A stretch of DNA of 29,443 nt from Reticulitermes lucifugus (taxonomy: Eukaryota > Arthropoda > Insecta > Blattodea > Rhinotermitidae), in assembly GCA_026260175.1 (NCBI GenBank), contig JAKCWW010004495.1, positions 11,541-40,983 on the forward strand, read 5' to 3'. A program made the position numbers and the translations under genes. Positions 20,654-29,443 of the stretch are shown piece by piece (the stretch's first letter is position 1; each line of letters opens with the position of its first letter). Below the pieces are notes generated by a model that was given only the letters and a program-made list of their open reading frames with translations, was not told where the DNA came from and made no database searches.

Positions 20654-20800
20654 CTCTCCATCTCAAGATGATGTTCTGGGGTGGGGGATGGCACAATGAA
20701 GGACCTTGAACGATAGGCACTTGCTTTTGATCCGAGTCCAAACTTGCCTTTGATGGATGACGCTTTTACACTCTGGCGCCGCAGCTTTTGAATCATATCC
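20654..20800 (-). CDS. tweek: tweek/BLTP1 exon 3
   Basis: The acceptor tttctgcactag is followed by one base completing an arginine; the donor GAGAG|GTGAGT leaves two. The exon encodes DMIQKLRRQSVKASSIKGKF, GLGSKASAYRSRSFIVPSPT and PEHHLEME. This matches the vertebrate RDVRKKLRRSSMRAASLKDKWGL block and the SRS motif after it. The stretch is strongly basic and Ser-rich. The upstream open frame to 20889 is intronic. Length 147 nt, phase-correct. Confidence 0.95.
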
Positions 20801-21079
20801 CTAGTGCAGAAATGTGTTGCATAAGTTGCAGCAGTGGAAAAGGAAAACATACAGGATGCATGGATCAGTTCTCTAACTAGTAAAGTCATGGAGAAGTTCG
20901 ACGTTTGTAGTTCGAAGTTTGTAGTAAGAGCTTGACATTACTGTACATTATTCAATATCTGACAAATACAAACTGGACTCACTTGATGTTGAATGTACTG
21001 TACTAGGTACCTCCTTCATATAGGACTGTATGTTGATAACGAGAATACTCCTCCATCTGTCCGTGACCAAGTATCAGCA

Positions 21080-21350
21080 ACTGCGTTTGGCCACATTTTC
21101 TACATTTATGGTCCGATTTGGATAAATTTGGAATAGGAAATGTCCACAAAAACTGACGGAGTGATTGTGAGTTTTGTGAAAATTGGCGAGGGTAAAAGAC
21201 ACTTTACTTACTAGGTCCAAACGAATATACATCCATACTTTCCACATTTATTGTCTGATTTGGGTGGATGCAGTATATGAGATCTGAACATAATGCTATT
21301 GAGTGTTTGTGTCTTTCGTGAAAATTGGTACAGGACAGGCCACACTTTTC
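21080..21350. repeat. Diverged local duplication
   Basis: Two stretches about 140 bp apart share ordered blocks: ctacatttatggtccgattt, attgtgagttttgtgaaaat, tggcgaggg at 21097-21195, and ccacatttattgtctgattt, gtttgtgtctttcgtgaaaa, ttggtacagg at 21242-21332. They look like an old tandem duplication or two adjacent copies of one repeat. No coding content was found. Confidence 0.55.
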
Positions 21351-21869
21351 TCAGAGGCTTGAATGGAATTATATTCAGACATGTACTGACAACCTTCTCA
21401 GTATCCCTTACAGCCTCGCTGCTCTATTTCCATTCCTCACTTAGCCGAGGCATGGAAACATTTTATATGTACCGTTATGACTGTAAGAGTAATTGTCAGT
21501 ATGGTTAAGTTATTGCTACTTTGTGTTCCAAACAAACATAATGTTACTTTTGAAACACTCTCTCATCTAGGAATACAGTGGGTCATGACTGAGAACTCTG
21601 AATGACAGACACTGTAAAAAAACCCTTCAAGGAATGCTGTATCTGATATAATACACTGTGTACATGGGCGATTTGTTGGGACCACAAGAAATGAACAAAA
21701 ATTACAGGAAAAAGATGCACATTGAAATTATGTACAGAGGTTTCACTGTGTGTGTGTGTATGTAGGTAAAGTTATCACTGTGCACAGCATGAAGGCATAT
21801 GGGTGGAATGACTTATAGCTCCATTCATTCATCACCATGGCACTTGATTGAGTGAGGAACCAGTTTCAC

Positions 21870-22012
21870 ATCCTGGCCACTTTACATCCAAAAAAACAGT
21901 CCCTGGCACCCACTAAAAAGGGGGCTGGGTCAGCCCCACAGCCAGCCTGGACAGTTTCTAGAAGAGATAAATCTCCTGTTCCTGCTGAGAATCTTATGAC
22001 TCTTCGGGTTTT
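21870..22012 (-). mobile_element. SINE family 2, minus-strand copy
   Basis: Read on the minus strand: gattctcagcaggaacagga, gatttatctcttctagaaac, tgtccaggctggctgtgggg, ctgacccagcc, agtgggtgccagg. This matches 28487-28570 (gaacccgacgggggtgagat, ttctgcccatacagaccagc, cctgaggcccactcaacctc, atgggtactgggtc). Only the post-box-B body is clear; the frame at 21852-22118 is a shadow of it. Confidence 0.65.
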
Positions 22013-22264
22013 ATATTATATACACTGTGCATCTTGTCACAATCCTCATGACATATATGTATTTTATCTAGTGCATTGGTTGGTTGTTATGAAGATTCTG
22101 CAGGTGTCCTGCCTATAGCCTAGTCACTTTACTAACTGAGCTATCAAGCTTCTCGTTATGTATACATGACATGATAGTGTGTGGAACAGGGGGAAGACAG
22201 TATGTCAGTGCAACTTGCATAATTACAAGGGGGAGCCACAAACTAATGCCTGCTTTTTGTCTCC

Positions 22265-22625
22265 TTACTGTATTTACCCCAATGCAAGACCACTCTAATC
22301 TAAGATGACCCCCCCCCCCAAATAAAACATGTCCACAAAAATAAAATGCGTGCTAAGAAGAAGTATTTCACTATTAACTTCGTACACGTGATACACAAAG
22401 CACGTCGGAATCTATCTACCTTTACCAATCAGTGTCACTGTCTGCATCTTCACAGTCAGTGCCTTCGTCTTCCTCACACTCACTCCCAACATTCCCATCC
22501 TTTTGACTGTCATTCCACAACATACCATCACCAGTTTTATCCACTGTAGTGGATACACAGCACTTCTTAAAACCCTTCACTATCATTTCTGGTGAGATAC
22601 GCTGCCGTGCCGTTATGATCAACAT
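22265..22625 (-). mobile_element. Pogo-like transposon 3' remnant
   Basis: The minus strand at 22437-22625 encodes ISPEMIVKGFKKCCVSTTVD, GDGMLW and an acidic tail with CEEDEGTDCEDADSD, the typical C-terminus of pogo/jerky-type transposases. Toward the element end lies actgtatttaccccaatgca, agaccactctaatctaagat and a run of C (22311-22319). This resembles the terminal motif at 29392 and 5407. The catalytic region is absent. Confidence 0.7.
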
Positions 22626-23039
22626 TGACTAAATAATACAATTATATTACTTGGTTTATAAACTTAATGGAACCCATGAAGATTCACAGTTGTTTCCACA
22701 GATGGTGTTAAGAATTTTAAATACTTGTGTTCTGGATTTTTGTGTTGTGTCTGTGGTCTGATCAGTCCGAGTTCATGGCTCTTTTTATGGTTTTTAATTT
22801 GTGCATTGGTCCAGGTTTTATTTTTGAGTCTGTAGTTAATTTTTAATTTCATTACACTGACAAAGGGTTTTGGTGTTAGGGCTGAAAACTGGTTGGAACT
22901 ATCAGAGTACATTGGTGTTAGCAGTGCTGGAAATTGTTTGAAATTGGCCCAGTAAATTGCGTTAGTAGCATTGGGAACTTTGGATTCTGTTAAGAAACAC
23001 AGATATGAAAATTCTGCAAACTCACTAATATCTCCTCAC

Positions 23040-23269
23040 CTTCGGAAATCCTTGAAGACCATAGCTTCCAGCTCTTGTAAACGCTTCATTTCTTGTTCAA
23101 TAGTTCCATGAGATGCTCCTAATGAACGGAGATCATTAATGATCTTGGCCTGTTCATTCATTTCTTTCTCGATCAGCTTTGAACGCTTTTTGGCATCTAG
23201 GGACGGGTCAAACACGAATGCGGGCAAGCTGTCTGTGAAATTCCTACATCGCCGTAAGTTTACGCTGTC
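23040..23269 (-). CDS. tweek: tweek/BLTP1 exon 2
   Basis: It begins in phase 0 after ttccatgcag and ends CGAAG|GTGAGG with two bases left. It encodes DSVNLRRCRNFTDSLPAFVF, DPSLDAKKRSKLIEKE, then NEQAKIINDLRSLGAS and IEQEMKRLQELEAMVFKDFR. The second half matches the vertebrate LNEQAKVIDDLKKLGASEGTINQE block. It is rich in Glu, Lys and Leu with heptad-like spacing, so a helical or short coiled-coil segment is likely. The ATG at 23275 overlaps the acceptor and is not a start. Confidence 0.95.
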
Positions 23270-23976
23270 CTGCATGGAAACAAGAATTAATGTAGCTCAA
23301 CTTCATTCCTTCATACTCAACAGCTGCACGCCTGCAGTTCCAGGTCTGCAGCTGCCAGTATTTACTGCTGTCTACTCACAAGAACAGCATTGACAATGTC
23401 AGTGGTGGCACAATGAAAGTCAGCTAGTTAGATATTTATGACAAAAAATCAGTGAATTCCAGTTAAAAATGTCTTACGCTGAAATGCTGCTGTGTCTTGT
23501 GTGTGCAAGTTAACTGTTATTTTCTGTTGTGTTCTATCTGGTTAGTGCTGTGCATAAATTACACTGTCCAGGCTTAGGCATTGATAATATACATGAGGTA
23601 CTGTGATTCTTTATATGAAGGACGACACAGCAAAACTAAAAACACTGCATAACCCTTTCATCTAGACAACTGATGATATTCAAACAAAATATTCTAACCC
23701 TCACAACACGCCACTGTCACAAGCATTTACAGGTCACTCTTCATTAATATATGTGCAAATTTATGGGTGCTGGGAAAATGAAAATGTATTATAATTTTGT
23801 GATCCTAATCCAATCTATAAAACATGTACAACATTTTGGTCTACTTTCCATGTGAACCCACAGAGGAAAGAAATACATATGGTGTCACCATTCTACACAT
23901 ACTTGTGCCACACTTTTTAACAAAATGGCAAAGCACTGCAACCTACCCTGCTGCTGTAATTTGTAATGCTTCAATA

Positions 23977-24182
23977 TCAGCAAGAACATGCTCACAATGT
24001 CTGAGTGACACTAATGTTATTCAATACGTCAGCAAGAACATGCTCACAATGTCTGAGTGACACTAATGTTATTCAATATGTCAGCAAGAACATGCTCACA
24101 ATGTCTGAGTGACACTAATGTTATTCAATACGTCAGCAAAAACATGCTAATAATGTCTGAGCAATAAAAATGTATTCAATAC
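23977..24182. repeat. 52-bp tandem repeat, about 4 units
   Basis: Units start at 23977, 24029, 24081 and 24133, exactly 52 bases apart, each beginning tcagcaagaacatgctcaca. The first three are nearly identical; the fourth is diverged and shortened. High identity suggests recent expansion. It lies in intron 1. Confidence 0.95.
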
Positions 24183-24461
24183 TTCCTTTATTAACAAGAA
24201 GTTTCAGTAAAAACTTGACATCCAAATTCCGTTATGTGTTTCTATACATAAGGTGATTATTTTGACTGAGCGCTATCAGTTGCCACTTCCTGCCGGCTTG
24301 TTTATCATATTAATGTAGTCCAGTCATCTGTCTGCCCATATATGCAGCAGAGTAAAGGCAGAAGTAACAAAATTACAAACAGCTGGCATTAGTAGTAGGA
24401 TGTTGATACCAAACTTCATAAAAATTCAACAGTTAGTTCAAAAGTTATGACATATGCACTC

Positions 24462-24541
24462 ACTCACATGCCAACCCCACACACCCACACCACATCACAC
24501 ACACACAAATACACTCATGCCACACACACACACACACACAT
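24462..24541. repeat. CA-rich simple sequence
   Basis: An interrupted CA repeat (cacacccacaccacatcaca type) about 80 bases long, next to atgccacacacacacaca. Intronic; no coding content. Confidence 0.85.
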
Positions 24542-24779
24542 ATCATGATTATAAAAATGGAAAGTATGGCAACAAATTTGGTATCACTGAAATCATGAAA
24601 CTACCAGTAACGTTACTGAAATGCCGCTGCATTCCTAAATTTCAATAAAAACATGCAAAACTAAATTTATTCCTATGGTGCTTTCAATCTTACACAAAAG
24701 AGTTGTTTTGACATGTGTGCACTTTTATCTGACCCCAAACAATCTGTTTCTATTTTGTGTGATGCAACTACTAACAAGA

Positions 24780-24985
24780 ATATCCACAACAGGCCATACC
24801 ATGCCTCAGGCAACTGGACACTTGACTCTCACTCAGAAGCCGGGGTTCAATCCCAAGTCAGCCCATGTGGGATTTGTGGTGGATGAAGTGGCACTGGGAG
24901 ATGATTTTTCTCCAGGCATTTCAGATTTTCCATGTCAGTATCATTCCACCAATGACACACACTCATTCACACATGTTTCACCACC
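24780..24985 (+). mobile_element. tRNA-derived SINE, family 1, copy 2
   Basis: This copy best shows the tRNA-like head: atgcctcaggcaactggaca as a degenerate A-box region and ggttcaatccc (24844-24854) as a B box. The body continues gcccatgtgggatttgtggt, ggatgaagtggcactgggag, atttttctccaggcatttca and caccaatgac. It is oriented opposite to the copy at 26690-26890 in the same intron and ends about 10 bp from a mariner element. Confidence 0.8.
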
Positions 24986-24996
24986 ATTACATAATA

Positions 24997-26298
24997 TGAG
25001 GGTTGTACTGAAATTAATGAGCAACCATTTTTTACAAATTAGTGGATGTAATTAAAAGAGAATGAAGTGTAACACTGAAATCTACATACTTTATTTAATT
25101 TTTTATGAAATCTCCATTTCTTTCGATGCATTTTTCCCATCACTCTGGAAGTTTGAAGATCCCCTTCCAGAAGAACTCCATTCTGGCCGCTTGAATACTG
25201 TACACTGATGCACAGCTTGATTGATGTCTTCATTGCTCTCGTAACGGTGGCCTTGCATCTGGTCCTTTATAAATCCGAAAAGGTGGTAATCTGAGGGGGC
25301 CAGGTCCAGACTGTACGGGGGATGGGGGAGAACTTCCCAACCGAATCGCTGAATTATTCTCCGAGGTTAAACGAGCAGTGTGGGACGTGTGTTGTCATGT
25401 TACAGGATGATGTTCTTTCCAGGACGTTTGCCGCATAATGCACGATGGAGCTTCTTTAGTGTCTCAACATAACAAGCAGCATTTATGGTTTCCTCAGGTG
25501 GCAAACATTTGATGAGCATGCAACCCTCCGCATCCCAAAAGACCGTCCCCATAATCTTTGAGGCTGAGGGCACTGTCTTCGGCCTCTTTTTCCTCGGTGA
25601 AGTGGGAAGATACCATTCCATGCTCTGACGTTTGGTTTCCAGTTCAAAGTGGTGAAACCAACTTCATCACCTGTGACAATACTGAGCAGAAAATCTTCTT
25701 CTTCATTACGATACTGCTCAAGGTGTTGTGACGAGGTGTTTTGGCGCTGAAGTTTGTGATCTTCAGTCACTAAACGAGGGACCCAACGGGCACAAAATTT
25801 TCTGGTATCCCAAACTTTCCATCATCTCCTGAACTGCACTGTGTCCTGTTCCGAGCTCTGCTGCTATTGCTCTCACCGTCACACGTCTATCTTCTCTGAT
25901 GAGCGCATCAACCCTTTCTTTGTTGTGTTCAGTAGAGGCCGTTCGAGGGCAACCACTATGGGACTGATCTGTGATGTCTGTGTTCCCGTCACCCACGGCC
26001 TGACACTGTTGGTACCCATGCAGTCATTGTCGTACACATGCTGAAGTCTGCGGTGAATCTGTGCTGCGGGAGTTTCCTCCTTAACGATAAATTCAATCAC
26101 AGCACATTGTCAAAATGATAATCACTGTCGGCCATTTTCTCACAAGTCCGTATGCTTACATGACGAAAGCAACTGATGTAATTTCTCACTCAAGGGCGTG
26201 ACAACAGATGGAGCTACCTGTCACACAACACACGTTCCTCTGTTGCTAAGGGTTTACTCGTAATGTAATGTTGCTCACTAGTTTCAGTACAAACTTCG
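24997..26298 (-). mobile_element. Full-length but dead mariner element
   Basis: The element is 1302 bp, the usual mariner length, between TA dinucleotides. Its 29-bp terminal inverted repeats (24997-25025 and 26270-26298) differ at about five positions and share ttgtactgaaa and tgagcaac. The minus strand encodes a transposase starting MADSDYHFDNVL (ATG at 26135). It continues with EFIVKEETPAAQIHRRLQ, EDRRVTVRAIAAELGTGHSA, VTGDE (first Asp), MEWYLPTSPRKKR, INAACYVETLKKLHRAL, HDN (second Asp) and YSLDLAPSDYHLFG (third Asp), 34 residues lying between the last two, the D34D spacing of mariners. Frame changes near 26100, 25990, 25800 and 25650 and TAA stops flanking HDN inactivate it. Confidence 0.93.
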
Positions 26299-26690
26299 TA
26301 CTAGAAATTAACAGCATTGATATAATGCAATTAAAAAAACATGCACAGCAAGTGACATCTAATGACAGCTTACAGAAACAACACTACTTTTACAGTAAAC
26401 AACTGCATCCTGTTCTGGGGTAATTAAATCCATATCACGTCCTCATACTGGATATCCTAAGAATCCAATAAATATTATACAAAGACTTCTACCTACTATT
26501 TGTTTTTCAAGTAGTCACCACCTAAATTCTGCAGGCATTTCTTGTTCCTTCCATCACTGGTAAATGCAAAGCCCAAGTATAAGCATCCAAACTACACCAC
26601 TGCCTTTATAAAGACTTTACTTCCACTGATACATGTGCAGTCTCTTAAAGCATGTTACTTAACAGTGCTGTAAAACTGCTAAGATTATAT
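26299..26690. other. Unassigned intron sequence
   Basis: Between the mariner and the next SINE I see AT-rich intron without recognisable coding, repeat or RNA signals. Confidence 0.5.
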
Positions 26691-26890
26691 AGCAAAGTGA
26701 TACATGAATTAAAGAGTATGGAGCATTCGAGGAAAGATAATGACAGGGGAATACTGAATTACTGGGATAAAAACCTGATCCAGTGCCTCTGTCCACCAGA
26801 AATCCTACATGGTTTGGCATGTGACAGAACCCAAGCCTCTACAGTGACAGGATGGATGTCCAAGTCATGGCATGGCTTTTTAAGTATTGC
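26690..26890 (-). mobile_element. tRNA-derived SINE, family 1, copy 3
   Basis: On the minus strand: gaggcttgggttctgtcaca (degenerate B box), accatgtaggatttctggtg, gacagaggcactggatcagg, tttttatcccagtaattcag and gaatgctccatactctttaa. The order and spacing of blocks match the copies at 17480-17686 and 24780-24985. The plus-strand frame at 26652-26903 is only its antisense translation. Confidence 0.75.
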
Positions 26891-27094
26891 AAGACAAGTT
26901 TAATATCAGATTAAGCGGAGATAAAGGCAAAGCACTTCCCCATCATATATATGGAAACAAGTCTGAGCATTCATAATTTTCCAGTCTTCCTTTAAGTCTA
27001 TATTAAATTACCTCATCATGTTGATTTCACTTCAGTTTCATTTCAGTAAGAGATAAGTGTATCACATACATGCATGTTGTGTGTGATAACGTAC

Positions 27095-27294
27095 CAAGCT
27101 GGTGGTATTGCCATCCACTTGGTCGACCTCATCACTGTCATAGTCCATAGTGGCTGGTTCATCCTCTTCCTGTGATCCTGTCAGCATCGTAAGAGTGTGC
27201 CCCAGTGCTGACAACTGTTTGCCAACGTTCACATCCAAATGAATATCCACACCTTCCATCTGCCACTGTACATTGAGGAACCATTTTGCATTTT
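27095..27294 (-). CDS. tweek: tweek/BLTP1 exon 1 in this window (internal exon)
   Basis: This internal exon encodes NAKWFLNVQWQMEGVDIHLD, VNVGKQLSALGHTLTMLTGS and an acidic tail (EEDEPATMDYDSDEVDQVD). It closely matches vertebrate KIAA1109 (AKWFLNVQWQMEGIDVHLD ... GKRLNALGNTLTTLTG). Family knowledge: BLTP1/tweek/lpd-3/Csf1 is a protein of about 5,000 residues that bridges ER and plasma membrane or other contacts and carries phospholipid along a hydrophobic groove; fly mutants have synaptic vesicle recycling defects. The acceptor is ttctgtctag, with two bases completing a split codon; the donor TTG|GTACGT ends in phase 0. The upstream frame to 27346 reads as a false signal peptide and is intronic. 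Confidence 0.95.
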
Positions 27295-27829
27295 CTAGAC
27301 AGAAAGCACACATAATGAAGACACACAATAAAACTGCAGAACGCATGAGATTATTACAGCAATGTTACTGAAGATTCAAGTCTTCTGGGATGTTATGCAG
27401 TGTCCTTAGTTGAACAGTTGCTGACATTTCAAAGGATCATAGTATCTCCAAAACATCAGTAATGCAAAAACACAGCATCACATCCCAGAAAACTTGACAC
27501 TTCAAAATTAAACTCCTTGCTGTATAAAATTATTACAGCGGTCCACTACTTCTCTTAATTATTGCTTGTGTTGTCTGAAGTATGTTTAAAGGCATGACAC
27601 ATGCTGTGATGTGAGTAAATTGGACAACTGATAATTATTCAATTGACCAACAACTCCGTGTTATTATGGAACATGAAGGCTCATCACTGTCTTGATGAAA
27701 GCCTTCCACTGGACCTTATTTTGAGACACTGCAGTTCATATCTCAGAACCCACTTTTGAAGTATTAATTTTCATACAAAGCCCTCATTAATCATTGGTAT
27801 CATGACAGGTCTGTTTTCAGTAATTAATG

Positions 27830-27935
27830 TGTGTTAAGTCAATAAAAACCAACTATGTATACAGAAGTTGGAGACTACAACTAATTGTACAGTCCTCTGA
27901 CATGTTTTGGCCTATAAGGTTATCTTCAGGGAGAT
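27830..27935 (-). repeat. Dispersed repeat with ctgaagat motif
   Basis: On the minus strand: ccctgaagataaccttatag, gccaaaacatgtcagagg, then about 60 bases later gttggtttttattgactt. It has the same layout as the copies at 19990-20098 and 20425-20545, but is more diverged. Confidence 0.5.
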
Positions 27936-28227
27936 CAATTAAAAATATTGGTAGAAAGTACAGTACTTTAAGGTTTACAGACACAAACATAACAAAGCTG
28001 AAATACATGCAGAATGTAACATTTAGTAGTATAAAACTATTTGAATCATGTGAAATCCACTATCTAAACTCTCACTATATTATTATATTTAGTATAGTCA
28101 AAATGGTCTAGTGACAATGAGTACATGCAGTATGTACCACTGGATTGATAGATGTTTCCTATCTCACATTATCATAAAGAGTGCAGGTATCTCACATTAT
28201 TAAAAAAAGCCTGTATTTTACCAAATA

Positions 28228-28412
28228 CAGTGGAACCCGGTTAAAACGACATCAGTTTATATGACATCTCGTCTACAACGACAGATATTCTGTGGTACCA
28301 ATTAATTCCTCACCGCTAACCATAACATTATACTCCTCAGTTATAAAAACACTCGTTTATAACGACACAAAATACTCAGTCCCTTTCATGACGTTATAAC
28401 TGAGTTCAACTG
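28228..28412. mobile_element. Pogo-type MITE, 185 bp
   Basis: The ends are inverted: cagtggaacccggttaaaac (from 28228) and, on the other strand, cagttgaactcagttataac (from 28412), followed by gac/gtc and cat on both sides. Both ends are flanked by TA (28226-28227, 28413-28414). Internal text repeats acgaca and tataacgac. The CAGT start and TA target fit the pogo/Tigger group. There is no coding capacity. Confidence 0.88.
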
Positions 28413-28429
28413 TATATACATATGCAGGG

Positions 28430-28665
28430 TGAAAGGGATGGCACAGTCAGTATAGCGACTTACTACAGGCTGGATGGTCCAGGGTTGGAACCCGACGGGG
28501 GTGAGATTTTCTGCCCATACAGACCAGCCCTGAGGCCCACTCAACCTCCTGTACAATGGGTACTGGGTCTCTTCCCGGGGTAAAGTGGCCAGGCCATGGT
28601 TTTAACCACCCACCCCCTGCAAGTGCCAGGTTCAAATATGGGTACAGCTATACCTCTACTTCGCT
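28430..28665 (+). mobile_element. tRNA-derived SINE, family 2, best copy
   Basis: The head has ggcacagtcagtatagcgac as an A-box-like region and ggttggaaccc (28483-28493) as a B box. The body continues gggggtgagattttctgccc, agaccagccctgaggcccac, gggtctcttcccggggtaaa, gtggccaggccatggtttta, aaccacc and agctatacctctact. Related copies: 21870-22012 (minus) and 19510-19605 (tail). The head is too degenerate to be a working tRNA gene. The minus-strand frame at 28447-28635 is a shadow. Confidence 0.8.
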
Positions 28666-29265
28666 CTGTGACTGCTTGGCAAGTAACAGGACAGCATTAC
28701 TTTATACATGTGCAGAACAAGCCCTGTACTTCTAAACAGAACAATGGCAGTTGTTGTGCTTCCTCTGACCTAGCTACCATATTCAATTCCTATTTTCACC
28801 AGGCCCAATGGAGCTATTCTAATACAGCTCGAGGTCAAGACTATGCAATGACTGTGGACAGAACGTAGCATTGAGCCATTACGTCTCTACCACCTACACC
28901 ACACATTCATCAGCACTGTTTAATGTAAATGAACTAAGCTAAGCTGCTTTATGGATGTTTGAACACAACATGACATTGCTTCCACACTTTAAATACAAGA
29001 CTTCTGTTATGATAATATCATGGGATAATTAAACCCTTTATAAGGACATACTGATTAAGACATTGGTATTTCCTGCACACACTCATTGGTACTACACCAT
29101 TTTAACCATTCTGAATATAAAATATACATAGATTTCTGATAGTAGACTCCAGATAATTCAAGATATTTTATACTACAAAGTGTACCTATGCACTCATTTT
29201 GGTTGCTTCATACGTATTTGGGAACACCTTGGGTACTTTGTACTTATATTTTTCAGAGGAAAATA

Positions 29266-29391
29266 AAATACAGAGTGAAACTCTATTAAGATGTTTCTGG
29301 AAACATTCAACATATAAGGCTTATTAAGTGGGAAAACATCTTAAGAGGGTAAACCAGAACAATCATATTATTTTGTAATTCTAAATACCGT
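29266..29391 (+). repeat. Pogo-like repeat fragment
   Basis: acagagtgaaactctattaa and agatgtttctgg resemble a pogo-type end; aaaacatcttaagagggtaa and atattattttgtaattct repeat the block at 19665-19705. Only one end is visible. Confidence 0.45.
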
Positions 29392-29443
29392 ATATTCTCG
29401 AATCTAATCCGCACTCAGGTTTTGGCGATTTCTTAAACGAAAA
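29392..29443 (+). repeat. Terminal motif of a pogo-like element, cut by window end
   Basis: ccgtatattctcgaatctaa followed by tccgcactcag matches the terminal motif linked to the transposase remnant at 22265-22625. The element, if any, runs off the window. Confidence 0.5.

Noticed and set aside
22664..22912. 82-residue minus-strand frame
   Set aside because: Low-complexity Lys- and Asn-rich reading of AT-rich intron with no family match or splice context.
24675..25055. 126-residue plus-strand open frame
   Set aside because: It translates across a SINE and the mariner terminal repeat; no protein signature.
27062..27346. Small secreted protein with a hydrophobic N-terminus (MRSAVLLCVFIMCAFC)
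   Set aside because: The hydrophobic start is intron read-through upstream of the ttctgtctag acceptor; the rest is an internal exon of tweek.
28430..28500. tRNA gene
   Set aside because: A- and B-box-like blocks are present but no cloverleaf with a proper acceptor stem can be drawn, and the body continues as a SINE shared with other sites.

Overview
This is an animal nuclear DNA window with no complete gene. It is the inside of one large multi-exon gene on the minus strand whose introns are full of decayed transposable elements. Eleven coding exons run from 27294 down to 1232. Their phases agree at every junction, they have GT donors and AG acceptors, and together they give 2121 nt (706 whole codons plus split ends) of open reading frame. 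The joined product matches the C-terminal part of the bridge-like lipid transfer protein BLTP1 (KIAA1109 in human, tweek in Drosophila, lpd-3 in C. elegans, Csf1 in yeast). Neither the first nor the last exon is in the window.

The organism is an arthropod, most likely an insect with a large, repeat-rich genome. The LINE, SINE and mariner remnants resemble what I associate with termites and cockroaches, but that placement is inference from memory and not proven here.

Layout by intron, in gene order. Intron 1 (23270-27094): an inverted pair of tRNA-derived SINEs (24780-24985 plus, 26690-26890 minus), a full-length but dead mariner (24997-26298), a 52-bp tandem repeat and a CA-rich tract. Intron 2 (20801-23039): a pogo-like transposase tail, a second SINE family and a diverged duplication. 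Intron 3 (18558-20653): an inverted pair of short repeats and a SINE tail. Intron 4 (15522-18398): a SINE abutting a deleted Tigger-like element, plus alternating purine-pyrimidine tracts. Intron 5 (13714-15365): a three-arm foldback element. Intron 6 (10532-13509): two palindromic or inverted-repeat elements and two LINE 3' ends. Intron 7 (8205-10335): an internally deleted mariner and a LINE 3' end with a GAT tail. Intron 8 (6247-7963): transposase scraps. Intron 9 (2513-6014): the 5' half of a non-LTR retrotransposon ORF2 running into a 19-bp minisatellite. Intron 10 (1415-2339): a GT microsatellite only. Upstream of exon 1 (27295-29443) lie a pogo-type MITE, a SINE and two more repeat ends.

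I saw no RNA gene, CRISPR array, viral gene or self-contained new system. The most useful second looks are the uncertain splice acceptor of exon 6, a NAGNAG acceptor at exon 4, the hairpin and inverted repeats lying in introns of one transcript, and a recurring short motif that resembles a hammerhead ribozyme core.
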